Shown here: piece after piece, positions 25,707 through 33,356 of the stretch
Layout: every line of letters begins with the position of its first letter
Numbering within the stretch: position 1 is the stretch's first letter
Assembly (NCBI GenBank): GCA_045542115.1
Contig: JAZQKK010000033.1
Coordinates: 1 to 64,000, forward strand
DNA: 64,000 nt
DNA from: RGIG995 sp045542115
Lineage (GTDB): Bacteria > Bacillota > Clostridia > Oscillospirales > UBA644
Direction of reading: 5' to 3'
Made by a program: the position numbers and the translations under genes
The notes under the pieces: generated by a model
The model's input: the letters and a program-made list of their open reading frames with translations, nothing else
What the model was told of the DNA's origin: nothing
The model's database searches: none

Positions 25707-25723
25707 ATTCTCACCTCAATAGT

Positions 25724-25752
25724 ATTATACCAAAAAATAGTATTATTGTCAA
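25724..25752 (-). promoter_or_regulatory. Promoter of cassette A AraC gene
   Basis: Minus strand TTGACA (25752-25747), 17-bp spacer, TATAAT (25729-25724). Both boxes match consensus. Confidence 0.7.
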
Positions 25753-25781
25753 TTGTTTATAATAGTTTTATTTGTTATAAT
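25753..25781 (+). promoter_or_regulatory. Promoter of glycyl radical enzyme operon
   Basis: TTGTTT (25753-25758), 17-bp spacer, TATAAT (25776-25781). The -35 directly abuts that of the divergent AraC promoter and is weak, as expected for an activator-dependent promoter. Confidence 0.6.
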
Positions 25782-25797
25782 TTAGTTGAGGTGATAG

Positions 25798-27933
25798 ATG
25801 ATGGATTTTTTTGCAGTTAATGGAAAAAGACCGATAAGAATGAGTGAAGAAACAAGAAAATTTGCTTTTGATTCTTTAAATCATAAATACGGCCTTGAAA
25901 CCTGGAGTACGCCCGCTGTTTCAATGGACGATTATGAGGGGTTTGAGAATTTATCCCCACTTCAAAAATACGATGCGGCCATAGAGTGTATTGTAAAAAC
26001 TGCACCTATTCGGATATGTGACGGAGAAAGAATCAGTGGTGCGGCAACTTTGGGACTTGCTATGACCCACCAAATCCCTGCTACATTTCATCGCGAACAA
26101 GGGATTTTCGGATCCATAAGTCATTTGACAATTGATTTTGAAACAGTAATCAAAAAAGGCATTAATCACATTCAAAAGCAAGCTGAAGAAAGCCTAAAAA
26201 ACCACATAGGAACAGACAAAGAACCTTTTATACGGAGTTGTTTGCATTGCCTTGATTGTATGCGAATATGGCACGGGCGATATTTGAACGCATTGCAAAA
26301 CAAGCCTGGGTATCGTGCAAACTATGAGAATCTGCAACGTGTACCATTTGAACCGGCAAGAAATTTTTATGAAGCAGTACAAAGCATTTGGTTCACTTTT
26401 GCGTTTGTTCGCCTTTGCGGAAATTGGACGGGAATTGGCAGAATTGACTGGCTTTTGGGCGACTATCTTGAAAATGATTTAACAAACGGTGATTTGACCG
26501 TTGATGAGGCACGAGAAATATTGGCACACCTTTTTATTAAGGGTTGCGAATGGGTAAAAGGCGGCAACTATGGTTCCGGTGATGCTCAGCACTATCAGAA
26601 TATCCTACTCGGTGGCGTTGATGAAAACGGTAACGGTGTCAACAATACAGTTACATACCTCGTGTTAGATATATTGGAAGAATTTGGAATAAGCGATTTC
26701 CCCACAACTGTACGTATCAACAAAAACACAGACGTCAAACTGTTAAATCGCATTTCAGAGGTTATACGATACGGTGGCGGTGTTATTGCCGTATATAACG
26801 AAGATTTGATTATAGAATCGCTTGTTGATTACGGATACGAACTTAGCGAGGCGAGAAAATTTGCCAATGACGGATGCTGGGAAATTCAAATACCTGGCAA
26901 AACATTTTTTACATATATCCCGTTTGATGCCTTGCAAATTTTGCAGCAAAACACGCTTGATAATTATAGCGGAAAGGTTAATTTTTCAGATTTTGATTCA
27001 TTGTACAAAGTCTTTGTTAATGATTTAAAAAGCAAGGTTACAGACATTGTTGTTTCAAGAAATAAGAAATGTTTTATATATACCGCAGTGCCGAAAAAGG
27101 ATTGGAAATGGAAACCGTCAACTCCGTGCACGGTAGTTTCTCTTTTTGAGCAGGGTTGCGTTGAAAATGGTCTCTCATACCTTGAAGGCGGACCGATTTA
27201 TAATGTTGTTTCTCCCCATATCGGCGGCTTGCCGGATGTAGTTAACAATCTTTATGCAATTAAAAAGTTGGTATTCGATGAACAAAAAGTAACGTTTGAA
27301 GAACTTATGCAGTTGTTAAAAACCAATTGGGAAGATAACGAAGCACTTCGACAATATGCTCTTAATAAGTATCCTTATTTTGGAAACGATAATGACGAAG
27401 TGGATAGCATTGCTAAAAATATCATAAGTGAATTCGCTGATATCTGCGACAATTTAGAAAGCGGATATAAAACCCCCGCAGGTGTCAGTACGTTTGGGCG
27501 ACAATTAGAATGGTCCCGTCTGCGAATGGCAACCGCCTACGGCAAGAAAGCACACAACGTGTTAGCAGGAAACTTCTCGCCAACTCCCGGCACCGATAAA
27601 GAAGGGGCAACAGCTATTATCAAATCATATTGTAAGGTTGATCTAAAACAAACCGTATCGGGCGCAGCACTCGATATCAAATTGTTGCCGTCCTCTGTCA
27701 ACGGTGAAAACGGCGTTGAGGCTATAAGTTCTTTGATTAAGGGTTTTGTTACACTTGGTGGGCATTTTATGCAGTTGGATATTGCCGATACAGAGCTACT
27801 GAAAAAAGCACAAGAGCATCCGGAAGAATACCAAAATTTATCAGTGCGTGTGTCCGGTTGGAATGCTCGTTTTGTCACATTGAATCGGGAATGGCAGGAT
27901 ATGATTATCGCGCAGACAGGAAGTGAATTATGA
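25798..27933 (+). CDS. Glycyl radical enzyme of unassigned specificity
   Basis: A pyruvate formate-lyase-like protein of 711 residues. The C-terminal radical loop is RVSGWNARF (Gly ~687) in place of the usual RVAGYSA/RVSGYxxxF. The active-site thiyl Cys is in NDGCWEIQIPG (Cys ~360), keeping the C-x-E pair found in dehydratases and C-S/C-N lyases of the family. It is 80-100 residues shorter than typical glycerol or choline lyase members. With Cys-x-Glu it more likely performs an elimination on a hydroxylated or aminated substrate than formate-lyase chemistry, but that is inference. The activase overlaps it. GAGGTG precedes the start. Oxygen sensitivity implies an anaerobe. Confidence 0.85.
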   Translation: MMDFFAVNGKRPIRMSEETRKFAFDSLNHKYGLETWSTPAVSMDDYEGFENLSPLQKYDAAIECIVKTAPIRICDGERISGAATLGLAMTHQIPATFHREQGIFGSISHLTIDFETVIKKGINHIQKQAEESLKNHIGTDKEPFIRSCLHCLDCMRIWHGRYLNALQNKPGYRANYENLQRVPFEPARNFYEAVQSIWFTFAFVRLCGNWTGIGRIDWLLGDYLENDLTNGDLTVDEAREILAHLFIKGCEWVKGGNYGSGDAQHYQNILLGGVDENGNGVNNTVTYLVLDILEEFGISDFPTTVRINKNTDVKLLNRISEVIRYGGGVIAVYNEDLIIESLVDYGYELSEARKFANDGCWEIQIPGKTFFTYIPFDALQILQQNTLDNYSGKVNFSDFDSLYKVFVNDLKSKVTDIVVSRNKKCFIYTAVPKKDWKWKPSTPCTVVSLFEQGCVENGLSYLEGGPIYNVVSPHIGGLPDVVNNLYAIKKLVFDEQKVTFEELMQLLKTNWEDNEALRQYALNKYPYFGNDNDEVDSIAKNIISEFADICDNLESGYKTPAGVSTFGRQLEWSRLRMATAYGKKAHNVLAGNFSPTPGTDKEGATAIIKSYCKVDLKQTVSGAALDIKLLPSSVNGENGVEAISSLIKGFVTLGGHFMQLDIADTELLKKAQEHPEEYQNLSVRVSGWNARFVTLNREWQDMIIAQTGSEL

Positions 27934-28745
27934 TGCTTATCAGCGATATACAACGCTTTTGTATACACGACGGTCCCGGAATCAGAACAACGGTGTTTTT
28001 CAAAGGCTGTCCGCTTCGCTGCGAGTGGTGTCACAATCCCGAAACGCAATGCCGTCAAAAAGAACTTTTGTTTTATAAAGAAAAGTGTATTGGGTGCGGA
28101 ATTTGCGGAGTTTGTGATAACAAAACTTGTATTGTCTGCGGCGAGTGTGCCAAAAACTGTCCAACAGGTGCAAGAGAGGTTGCAGGATATGAGTACACAG
28201 CACAAGAATTATACGACCAAATTCAAAGAGACATTGCTTTTTACGGTGAAAACGGTGGTGTCACCTTTTCGGGCGGCGAATGTATGATGCAAATTGAACC
28301 ATTGGCAGAAGTGCTTAAAATGTGCAAAGAAAAGGCTATACATACTGCTATTGACACCGCGGGCCACGTGCCGTTTGAGAATTTTCAAAAAATTCTGCCG
28401 TATACGGATATTTTTCTTTATGACATTAAAACCATTGATTCCGCAAAGCATAAACAATACACGGGTGTAGGGAATGAACAGATTTTAAACAACTTGAAAA
28501 TGTTATTTAAAACCGGAATCACCATATGGATTCGCATTCCGATTATTCCTTCGGTTAATGATACGATAGAAGAAATGCAAAAAATAAAAGCTTTTTTGGA
28601 TATGAGTGGTTCACCTGAAAAGATAGAATTGCTACCCTATCACCCAATGGGCGAGAGTAAAAATCAAGCACTTGGAAAATCTCAACGCACATTCAAAATT
28701 CCCGATCCCCCAAAAATGAAATTACTTAGAGAAATCTTCAAGTAA
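27930..28745 (+). CDS. Glycyl radical enzyme activase (radical SAM)
   Basis: Generates the glycyl radical on the preceding enzyme by reductive cleavage of SAM. The radical-SAM cluster motif GCPLRCEWC has Cys 27, 31 and 34. An inserted ferredoxin-like segment (CIGCGICGVC...CIVCGECAKNCPTGA) can hold two more 4Fe-4S clusters, as in the dehydratase-type activases. GGVTFSGGE is the SAM-binding GGE motif. Length 271 is normal. The start overlaps the lyase stop (ATGATG/TGA), so the two are co-translated. Confidence 0.93.
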   Translation: MMLISDIQRFCIHDGPGIRTTVFFKGCPLRCEWCHNPETQCRQKELLFYKEKCIGCGICGVCDNKTCIVCGECAKNCPTGAREVAGYEYTAQELYDQIQRDIAFYGENGGVTFSGGECMMQIEPLAEVLKMCKEKAIHTAIDTAGHVPFENFQKILPYTDIFLYDIKTIDSAKHKQYTGVGNEQILNNLKMLFKTGITIWIRIPIIPSVNDTIEEMQKIKAFLDMSGSPEKIELLPYHPMGESKNQALGKSQRTFKIPDPPKMKLLREIFK

Positions 28746-28751
28746 ACATAA

Positions 28752-28780
28752 GTATAAATCTCCTTGTTTTACACATAATA
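28752..28780 (+). promoter_or_regulatory. Candidate forespore (SigG/SigF-type) promoter before the middle spoVT fragment
   Basis: GTATA (28752-28756), 17 bases, CATAATA (28774-28780), close to the SigG consensus (GYATR, 17-18, CATAMTA). The same spacing and near-identical sequence precede the intact spoVT at 35820. Confidence 0.6.
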
Positions 28781-28808
28781 GTATCACTATTACCAGAACA
28801 AGGAGATT
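28757..28808. repeat. Perfect 12-bp inverted repeat covering the ribosome site
   Basis: AATCTCCTTGTT (28757-28768) pairs with AACAAGGAGATT (28797-28808). The right arm contains the Shine-Dalgarno AAGGAG for the spoVT fragment, while the left arm lies inside the promoter. Only transcripts coming from upstream would contain both arms. It may also terminate the glycyl radical operon or be a recombinase site. Confidence 0.7.
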
Positions 28809-28810
28809 GA

Positions 28811-28849
28811 TTTATATATGAAAGCAACAGGTATTGTACGTCGCATCGA
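28811..28849 (+). repeat. 39-bp direct repeat, middle copy (spoVT start)
   Basis: Identical over 39 bases to 35877-35915, from the T-run before the start codon through codon 10 plus two bases of spoVT. With the promoter part, similarity extends about 100 bp upstream to 28750 / 35818. Confidence 0.9.
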
Positions 28850-28925
28850 GGAATGTGTTATATTAGGACAAAAGTTGTCGAAACACATAAACACTGGAGT
28901 TTTAGCAGTTTATGATTGGTCTTAA
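28818..28925 (+). pseudogene. spoVT: spoVT 5' fragment, middle copy (35-codon chimeric ORF)
   Basis: Begins MKATGIVRRIE as SpoVT does, then diverges (ECVILGQKLSKHINTGVLAV...) and stops after 35 codons. It retains a forespore-type promoter and a strong ribosome site, so it may still be transcribed in the forespore. The protein product would lack the AbrB fold. Confidence 0.65.
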
Positions 28926-28951
28926 TTTGCACAAAACAAATATTTACATAG

Positions 28952-28981
28952 TAAAATCGAGGTGAATTCACCTCGATTTTA
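28952..28981. terminator. Bidirectional terminator after cassette B AraC gene
   Basis: Perfect palindrome: TAAAATCGAGGTG, AATT centre and its complement, with A/T-rich ends on both sides. Confidence 0.8.
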
Positions 28982-28989
28982 CTTATAGA

Positions 28990-29757
28990 TTAATAGGAAT
29001 GTCTTGTCGGATCCGCAAGATATTCCCTGATGCATTTTCCTAGCTTTCTTTTAAATACTGTTCTGAAATAGCCTACATCTGTATAACCGCAGCGGCAGCT
29101 AATTTCTTTTTGAGAAAAGTAACCTGTTTCTAAAAGTGATTTTGCGTACTGTATGCGTAGCGTTTCAAGATAGTCTTTGGGAGATGTGCCATATACCCGA
29201 TTGAATTCCCGGCGATAGTAAGCAGGTGAAACACACGCCTGCATCGCCAAATTCTCTATTGAAAGTTCAGAGTTCCAAAAGTTTTGGCGCATATATTCGG
29301 CGGATTCTAAAATTCTGTTATCTTTTAAATTGGCGGTAAAACCAACATCGCGAGTAAGCTCGGATAAAATTTCATATACAACCGATGTGATGCGGTAGGT
29401 TGAACCGACATCATTTTCATATTTAATGGTTAATGCTTTTGTAAACAATACCTTGTATTTTTCAGCGTCAGGCACTTTATATACCTGAATTTCTTCCATT
29501 ACGTAATTGAACATGTGAAAATGAATAACAAGGATATCCTCTTCCAAATTGTTTCGCTCATAAGCAACGCCTGCGGGAATGATGCAAATACTTCCGGGCT
29601 CAAAGGAGATGGTTTTATTTTTGCATGTATATTTGCCCGGAGTTTTTAATCTTAATGTTATGGCAGAATAGGTGCGTGCCGATACAAAAACTTTTTCGCG
29701 TTTTTGATGATAGTTTAAAACATCGGTAACTGATATTGCAAGATTTTCGGGAAGCAT
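28990..29757 (-). CDS. AraC family regulator of the sugar-acid operon
   Basis: 255 residues: an N-terminal cupin-type domain (with GKYTCKNKTISFEPGSICIIPAG) and two C-terminal HTH motifs (LSIENLAMQACVSPAYYRREFN, EISCRCGYTDVGYFRTVFKR). It is divergent from the sugar-acid operon, and three repeats TAkCGAAA in the intergenic space are its likely sites. Similar in place and orientation to the cassette A regulator but not closely similar in sequence. Confidence 0.9.
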   Translation of the reverse strand: MLPENLAISVTDVLNYHQKREKVFVSARTYSAITLRLKTPGKYTCKNKTISFEPGSICIIPAGVAYERNNLEEDILVIHFHMFNYVMEEIQVYKVPDAEKYKVLFTKALTIKYENDVGSTYRITSVVYEILSELTRDVGFTANLKDNRILESAEYMRQNFWNSELSIENLAMQACVSPAYYRREFNRVYGTSPKDYLETLRIQYAKSLLETGYFSQKEISCRCGYTDVGYFRTVFKRKLGKCIREYLADPTRHSY

Positions 29758-29774
29758 TGTATCACCTCAAATGA

Positions 29775-29803
29775 ATTATAACACTTATTGTAGCGAAAGT
29801 CAA
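29775..29803 (-). promoter_or_regulatory. Promoter of cassette B AraC gene
   Basis: Minus strand TTGACT (29803-29798), 17-bp spacer, TATAAT (29780-29775). Confidence 0.65.
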
Positions 29804-29841
29804 GTGTTTTATAGCGAAAAACGACTTGATTTATATCGAAA
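29791..29841. promoter_or_regulatory. Three direct repeats, candidate AraC operator
   Basis: TAGCGAAA at 29791-29798 and 29812-29819, and TATCGAAA at 29834-29841, spaced 21 and 22 bp (two helical turns on one DNA face). The first touches the AraC -35 box, the last lies in the spacer of the operon promoter. Confidence 0.6.
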
Positions 29842-29853
29842 TTTATATATAAT
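29826..29853 (+). promoter_or_regulatory. Promoter of sugar-acid operon
   Basis: TTGATT (29826-29831), 16-bp spacer, TATAAT (29848-29853), about 30 bases before the first start codon. Confidence 0.55.
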
Positions 29854-29884
29854 TGAATTATAGTAATTTTTGAGGTGATAAAAA

Positions 29885-31222
29885 ATGAATTTTTGTTCTA
29901 ACCCAACAGATTTAAAAATCACAGATATGCGTTTTGTCGATATCGACGGTGCGCCTAAAAGATGCACAATTCTGCGAATTGACACTAACCAAGGCATAAG
30001 CGGTTTCGGTGAAGTTCGTGATGCATCTTCAAAGACTTATGCGCTTATGCTTAAAAGTCGTATTTTAGGTGAAAACCCTTGTAATGTAGATAAAATTTTT
30101 CGCAAGATTAAGCAGTTTGGCGGACCTTCACGTCAAGGCGGTGGTGTAAGCGGTATTGAAATTGCACTTTGGGATTTAGCAGGCAAGGCTTACGGAGTGC
30201 CTTTATATCAGTTGTTAGGCGGTAAGTTCCGTGATGAAATACGGGTTTATTGTGATACTGATGTTGACGGTAAGCATACAGGTCACGATATGGGACTTGC
30301 CTTAAAGAAGAGAATGGATATGGGCTTTACATTCCTTAAAATGGATTTGGGTATTGGTCTTTTGCTGGATGAACCCGGAACACTTAATGCACCCTTAGGC
30401 TTTATTGATGATATGAAGAAATATGCAAGTCATATTCTTAATGTTCAGGGCGGCAGTGTTACCGCAGATATGGTAAAGCATCAAAAGAGCTATTCTATTG
30501 TAACAACTGCACACCCTCATACCGGCATACACTTAACCGAAAAGGGTCTTGATTTCCTTGAAAACTATGTTAAAGAGGTAAGAGAAGTTATCGGCTACGA
30601 AGTGCCTTTAGCAATCGACCATTTCGGTCATATATGTGTTGAGGATTGTATCCGATTTGCTCGCAGAATGGAACCCTACAATCTTGCTTGGATTGAGGAT
30701 ATGGTGCCTTGGATGTATACCGACCAGTATGTAAGACTTAAAAATTCTACTACAATTCCTGTTTGCACAGGTGAGGATATTTATCTTAAAGAGGGATTTG
30801 AAACTCTTATTAAAGCAGGTGGTGTATCGGTAATTCACCCTGATATTTTAACTTGCGGCGGTGCTTTGGAGCTTAAGAAAATAGCTGATATTGCCGATGA
30901 ATACGGTGTTGCAACCGCAATACATATGGCAGAAAGTCCTGTTGCTTGTTTGGCGGCTGTTCACACTGCTGCAGCAATGCACAATGTTTTAGCACTTGAA
31001 TTCCACTCGGTAGATGTTCCTTGGTGGGCAGATATGGTAACAGGAATTGAAAACCCGATATTTAAAGACGGATTCATAAAAGTTCCTGAAAAACCCGGTC
31101 TTGGTTTTGATGACCTTAATGAAGAAGTGTTAAGACAACACATCAATCCTAATATCCCCGGATATTTTGAGCCGACAGATGAATGGAATAGGGAATTTTC
31201 AAACGATAGAATTTGGAGTTAG
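29885..31222 (+). CDS. Enolase-superfamily sugar-acid dehydratase (mandelate racemase type)
   Basis: A 445-residue MR/MLE-type enzyme. Metal ligands are visible as AIDHFGH (Asp 245), WIED (Glu 271) and TGED (Glu 297), with a general acid/base AIHMAE (His 347). The second-strand motif is LKMD rather than Lys-x-Lys, which points to a dehydratase rather than a racemase. Expected reaction: removal of water from an aldonic acid to give a 2-keto-3-deoxy acid, the step that feeds KDG kinase later in the operon. Longer than the family average by ~40 residues because of an insertion around 155-215. GAGGTGAT precedes the ATG. Substrate unknown. Confidence 0.85.
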   Translation: MNFCSNPTDLKITDMRFVDIDGAPKRCTILRIDTNQGISGFGEVRDASSKTYALMLKSRILGENPCNVDKIFRKIKQFGGPSRQGGGVSGIEIALWDLAGKAYGVPLYQLLGGKFRDEIRVYCDTDVDGKHTGHDMGLALKKRMDMGFTFLKMDLGIGLLLDEPGTLNAPLGFIDDMKKYASHILNVQGGSVTADMVKHQKSYSIVTTAHPHTGIHLTEKGLDFLENYVKEVREVIGYEVPLAIDHFGHICVEDCIRFARRMEPYNLAWIEDMVPWMYTDQYVRLKNSTTIPVCTGEDIYLKEGFETLIKAGGVSVIHPDILTCGGALELKKIADIADEYGVATAIHMAESPVACLAAVHTAAAMHNVLALEFHSVDVPWWADMVTGIENPIFKDGFIKVPEKPGLGFDDLNEEVLRQHINPNIPGYFEPTDEWNREFSNDRIWS

Positions 31223-31227
31223 TAGTA

Positions 31228-31866
31228 ATGTTTTGCGAGAAGAAATTTATTTCTAAAAAGCATTTAGGTGAACACTTAAATTTTTTGGAATATAATCCGT
31301 TTGATGATAAAAGCAAAAAACCATTGCTTATTTACATACATGGCGCTGGCAGTCGTGGTGATACTCTTTCAAAAATGGCTAATGTAGGACCTATAAAAGA
31401 GTTAAATGATGGCAGAAATATTGATGCGATAATCATTGCACCACAATGTCATAGCGATACATGGTTCGATTTGTTTTCTGTTTTAGCGGAATTTATAGAA
31501 GATTATAAAATCAGAGAAAACGTTGATGAAAGCAGAGTGTATATTACGGGTGTAAGTATGGGAGCCTACGCTACATGGCAAATGTGTATATCTCATCCTG
31601 ATTGGTTTGCTGCTGCGGTACCAGTTTGCGGTGGTGGAATGTATTGGAATGCTGCTCGACTCAAATATTTGCCAATATGGGCTTTTCACGGTGCCTTAGA
31701 TAATGTTGTATTTGCTGAAGAAAGCGTTGAAATGGTTTCCGCAATTAACAGCAATGGTGGAAATGCAAAACTAACAATTTTTTCTCATGATAGTCATAAT
31801 TCGTGGGATAATACATTTAGTAACGATGAGTTGTGGCAATGGTTGTTTGAACAAAAAAGGAGATAA
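31228..31866 (+). CDS. Alpha/beta hydrolase (esterase D / PHB depolymerase-like)
   Basis: A ~212-residue single-domain alpha/beta hydrolase. Oxyanion region YIHGAGSRG, nucleophile elbow ITGVSMGAYATW (Ser in GVSMG), and C-terminal His in SHDSHNSW. Asp in HGALDNV is the likely third member of the triad. No signal peptide. In this operon it may remove an acyl group or open an ester of the sugar substrate. ATG 31228 is chosen with GGAG 9 bases before it, six bases after the dehydratase stop. Confidence 0.8.
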   Translation: MFCEKKFISKKHLGEHLNFLEYNPFDDKSKKPLLIYIHGAGSRGDTLSKMANVGPIKELNDGRNIDAIIIAPQCHSDTWFDLFSVLAEFIEDYKIRENVDESRVYITGVSMGAYATWQMCISHPDWFAAAVPVCGGGMYWNAARLKYLPIWAFHGALDNVVFAEESVEMVSAINSNGGNAKLTIFSHDSHNSWDNTFSNDELWQWLFEQKRR

Positions 31867-31871
31867 GTTTT

Positions 31872-32786
31872 ATGAATTTTAATGATAGAGAAAAAATTAT
31901 ACAGTTAACACCTCTTTGGAAAGGGGAAAGACTTCCTGACGGCAGACCAAAGGTAGAGGATAAATATTTAGATGCACTTTATTGTATGACTTTAGAGGAA
32001 GTTTGGAAGCCAATTTTTGTTCTCGGTTATGAGCATCAGTTTGTAGGTGGCGGTGAAAACCCGATGTTTGCCTTACATAACGACGAAAGAAAGCTTGTGG
32101 GTAGAGCGGTTACATGTACATACTGTCCTACCCGTCCCGATCTGCATTACGTACAGTTTGCTCGCGGTGCGGAGGACGGTCTGCAGGGCAACTATAATCA
32201 GTGGGTAATAGACCACCTATATGAGCGTGATGTAGTGGTTTGCGATATGTACGATAAAATTTATAAAGGCACATTTTTGGGCGGTAATCTTACTACCGCT
32301 TTACAAAATCGCACGAAAAATGGCGGTGCAGTTGTTTGGGGCGGTATAAGAGATGTTGAACAAATGAAAAAAGTGCCTGATGTTCAGGTTTATTACCGTG
32401 GTATCGACCCAACACCCATACGTGAGTTTGTTATGAAGGATTGGAATGATATTACTAATTTCGGTGGTGCTGTTTGCTTGCCAGGTGATATTGTATTCGG
32501 TGCAGGCGGCGGAGTGTTATTTATTCCGTCACATTTAGTTGCAGATGTTGTTGAAGGCGCGGCGAAGACCCACGTTAAAGACGATTTCGGCTTTGAAATG
32601 ATTTGTCAGGGTAAGTTCACAACGGCTCAGATTGACCGCAACACCTGGAGTGAAGAAATGCTTGATATGTTGCTTGAGTGGATAAAGACAGATCCAAGAG
32701 GTGAGGAATACCGTGACCTTGATTGGTCAAAGGAATATGACCTTGCAAGAAACGGTGACCCGGACGATACTCAGACAGCACTTTAA
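31872..32786 (+). CDS. RraA-like family protein
   Basis: A 304-residue member of the RraA fold. The segments GRAVTCTY, VVWGGIRDVEQM and VYYRGIDPTP correspond to the phosphate/carboxylate-binding core of RraA-like aldolases (GGxRD). Family members of this length sit in sugar-acid operons, where they have been proposed to act as aldolases or dehydratases. Others are regulators of RNase E, which is not relevant here. It could process a side product or act on the same substrate as the dehydratase. Exact reaction unknown. Confidence 0.75.
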   Translation: MNFNDREKIIQLTPLWKGERLPDGRPKVEDKYLDALYCMTLEEVWKPIFVLGYEHQFVGGGENPMFALHNDERKLVGRAVTCTYCPTRPDLHYVQFARGAEDGLQGNYNQWVIDHLYERDVVVCDMYDKIYKGTFLGGNLTTALQNRTKNGGAVVWGGIRDVEQMKKVPDVQVYYRGIDPTPIREFVMKDWNDITNFGGAVCLPGDIVFGAGGGVLFIPSHLVADVVEGAAKTHVKDDFGFEMICQGKFTTAQIDRNTWSEEMLDMLLEWIKTDPRGEEYRDLDWSKEYDLARNGDPDDTQTAL

Positions 32787-32800
32787 TTGGAGTTATAGAT

Positions 32801-33355
32801 ATGGAAAAATATATACCTGTAGTAGTTATAAAAGAACTCAGCGAAACAGATAAAATTTTAACTGCACTTAAAAATAACGGCATTAACTGTGCGGAGATTA
32901 CTTTCCGTACCGCTTGTGCCAAAGAGGCAATAGAATATGCTTGTAAGAACTATCCTGAAATGTCTATCGGTGCAGGTACAGTTATTAATGCAAAGCAGTG
33001 CGAGGATGCATTAGAAGCAGGTGCGCAGTTTATTGTGTCACCCGGTCTTTCTGTGTCAGTCGCAAACATTTGTAATGAAAGAAATATACCTTATTATCCC
33101 GGTTGTGTAACACCGACAGAAATTATGCAGGCGTTAGAATTGGGTATTACCACAGTTAAGTTTTTCCCTGCAAACGTTTACGGCGGTCTTAAGGCGCTTA
33201 AAACTCTTTCAGCACCTTTCCCGCAGGTTAAATTCATTCCTACGGGCGGGGTAGACCGAAGCAATATTGACGAATTTTTAGCATTTGATAAAATTGCGGC
33301 TATCGGTGGTAGCTTCTTTGTAAAAGAAGCACTTGAAAAGATGGGAGAAAACTAA
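32801..33355 (+). CDS. eda: 2-keto-3-deoxy-6-phosphogluconate (KDPG/KHG) aldolase
   Basis: Class I aldolase that splits KDPG into pyruvate and glyceraldehyde 3-phosphate. Catalytic residues are visible: Glu in AEITFRT (residue ~33) and Schiff-base Lys in TTVKFFPA (~122), with the trimer-barrel segments SIGAGTVI, FIVSPG and PTGGVD. At 184 residues it is ~20-25 shorter than most Eda proteins, mainly at both ends. It directly precedes the matching kinase. Confidence 0.92.
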   Translation: MEKYIPVVVIKELSETDKILTALKNNGINCAEITFRTACAKEAIEYACKNYPEMSIGAGTVINAKQCEDALEAGAQFIVSPGLSVSVANICNERNIPYYPGCVTPTEIMQALELGITTVKFFPANVYGGLKALKTLSAPFPQVKFIPTGGVDRSNIDEFLAFDKIAAIGGSFFVKEALEKMGEN

Positions 33356-33356
33356 T

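Larger units (their letters stand above)
24858..28810. mobile_element. Cassette A: AraC + glycyl radical enzyme operon, bounded by spoVT 5' copies
   Basis: The left boundary is a diverged spoVT 5' copy (24858-24895) and the right boundary the repeat at 28811-28849. Between them lie one reverse AraC gene and a two-gene operon. No integrase, transposase or relaxase is seen. DNA is visibly AT-richer than the flanks. The boundaries are inferred from repeats. See findings. Confidence 0.6.

Noticed and set aside
28818..28925. 35-codon ORF as a real new gene
   Set aside because: The first ten or eleven codons are spoVT and the rest overlaps the repeated CATAAACACTGG motif. Better described as a boundary fragment, though it may be transcribed.
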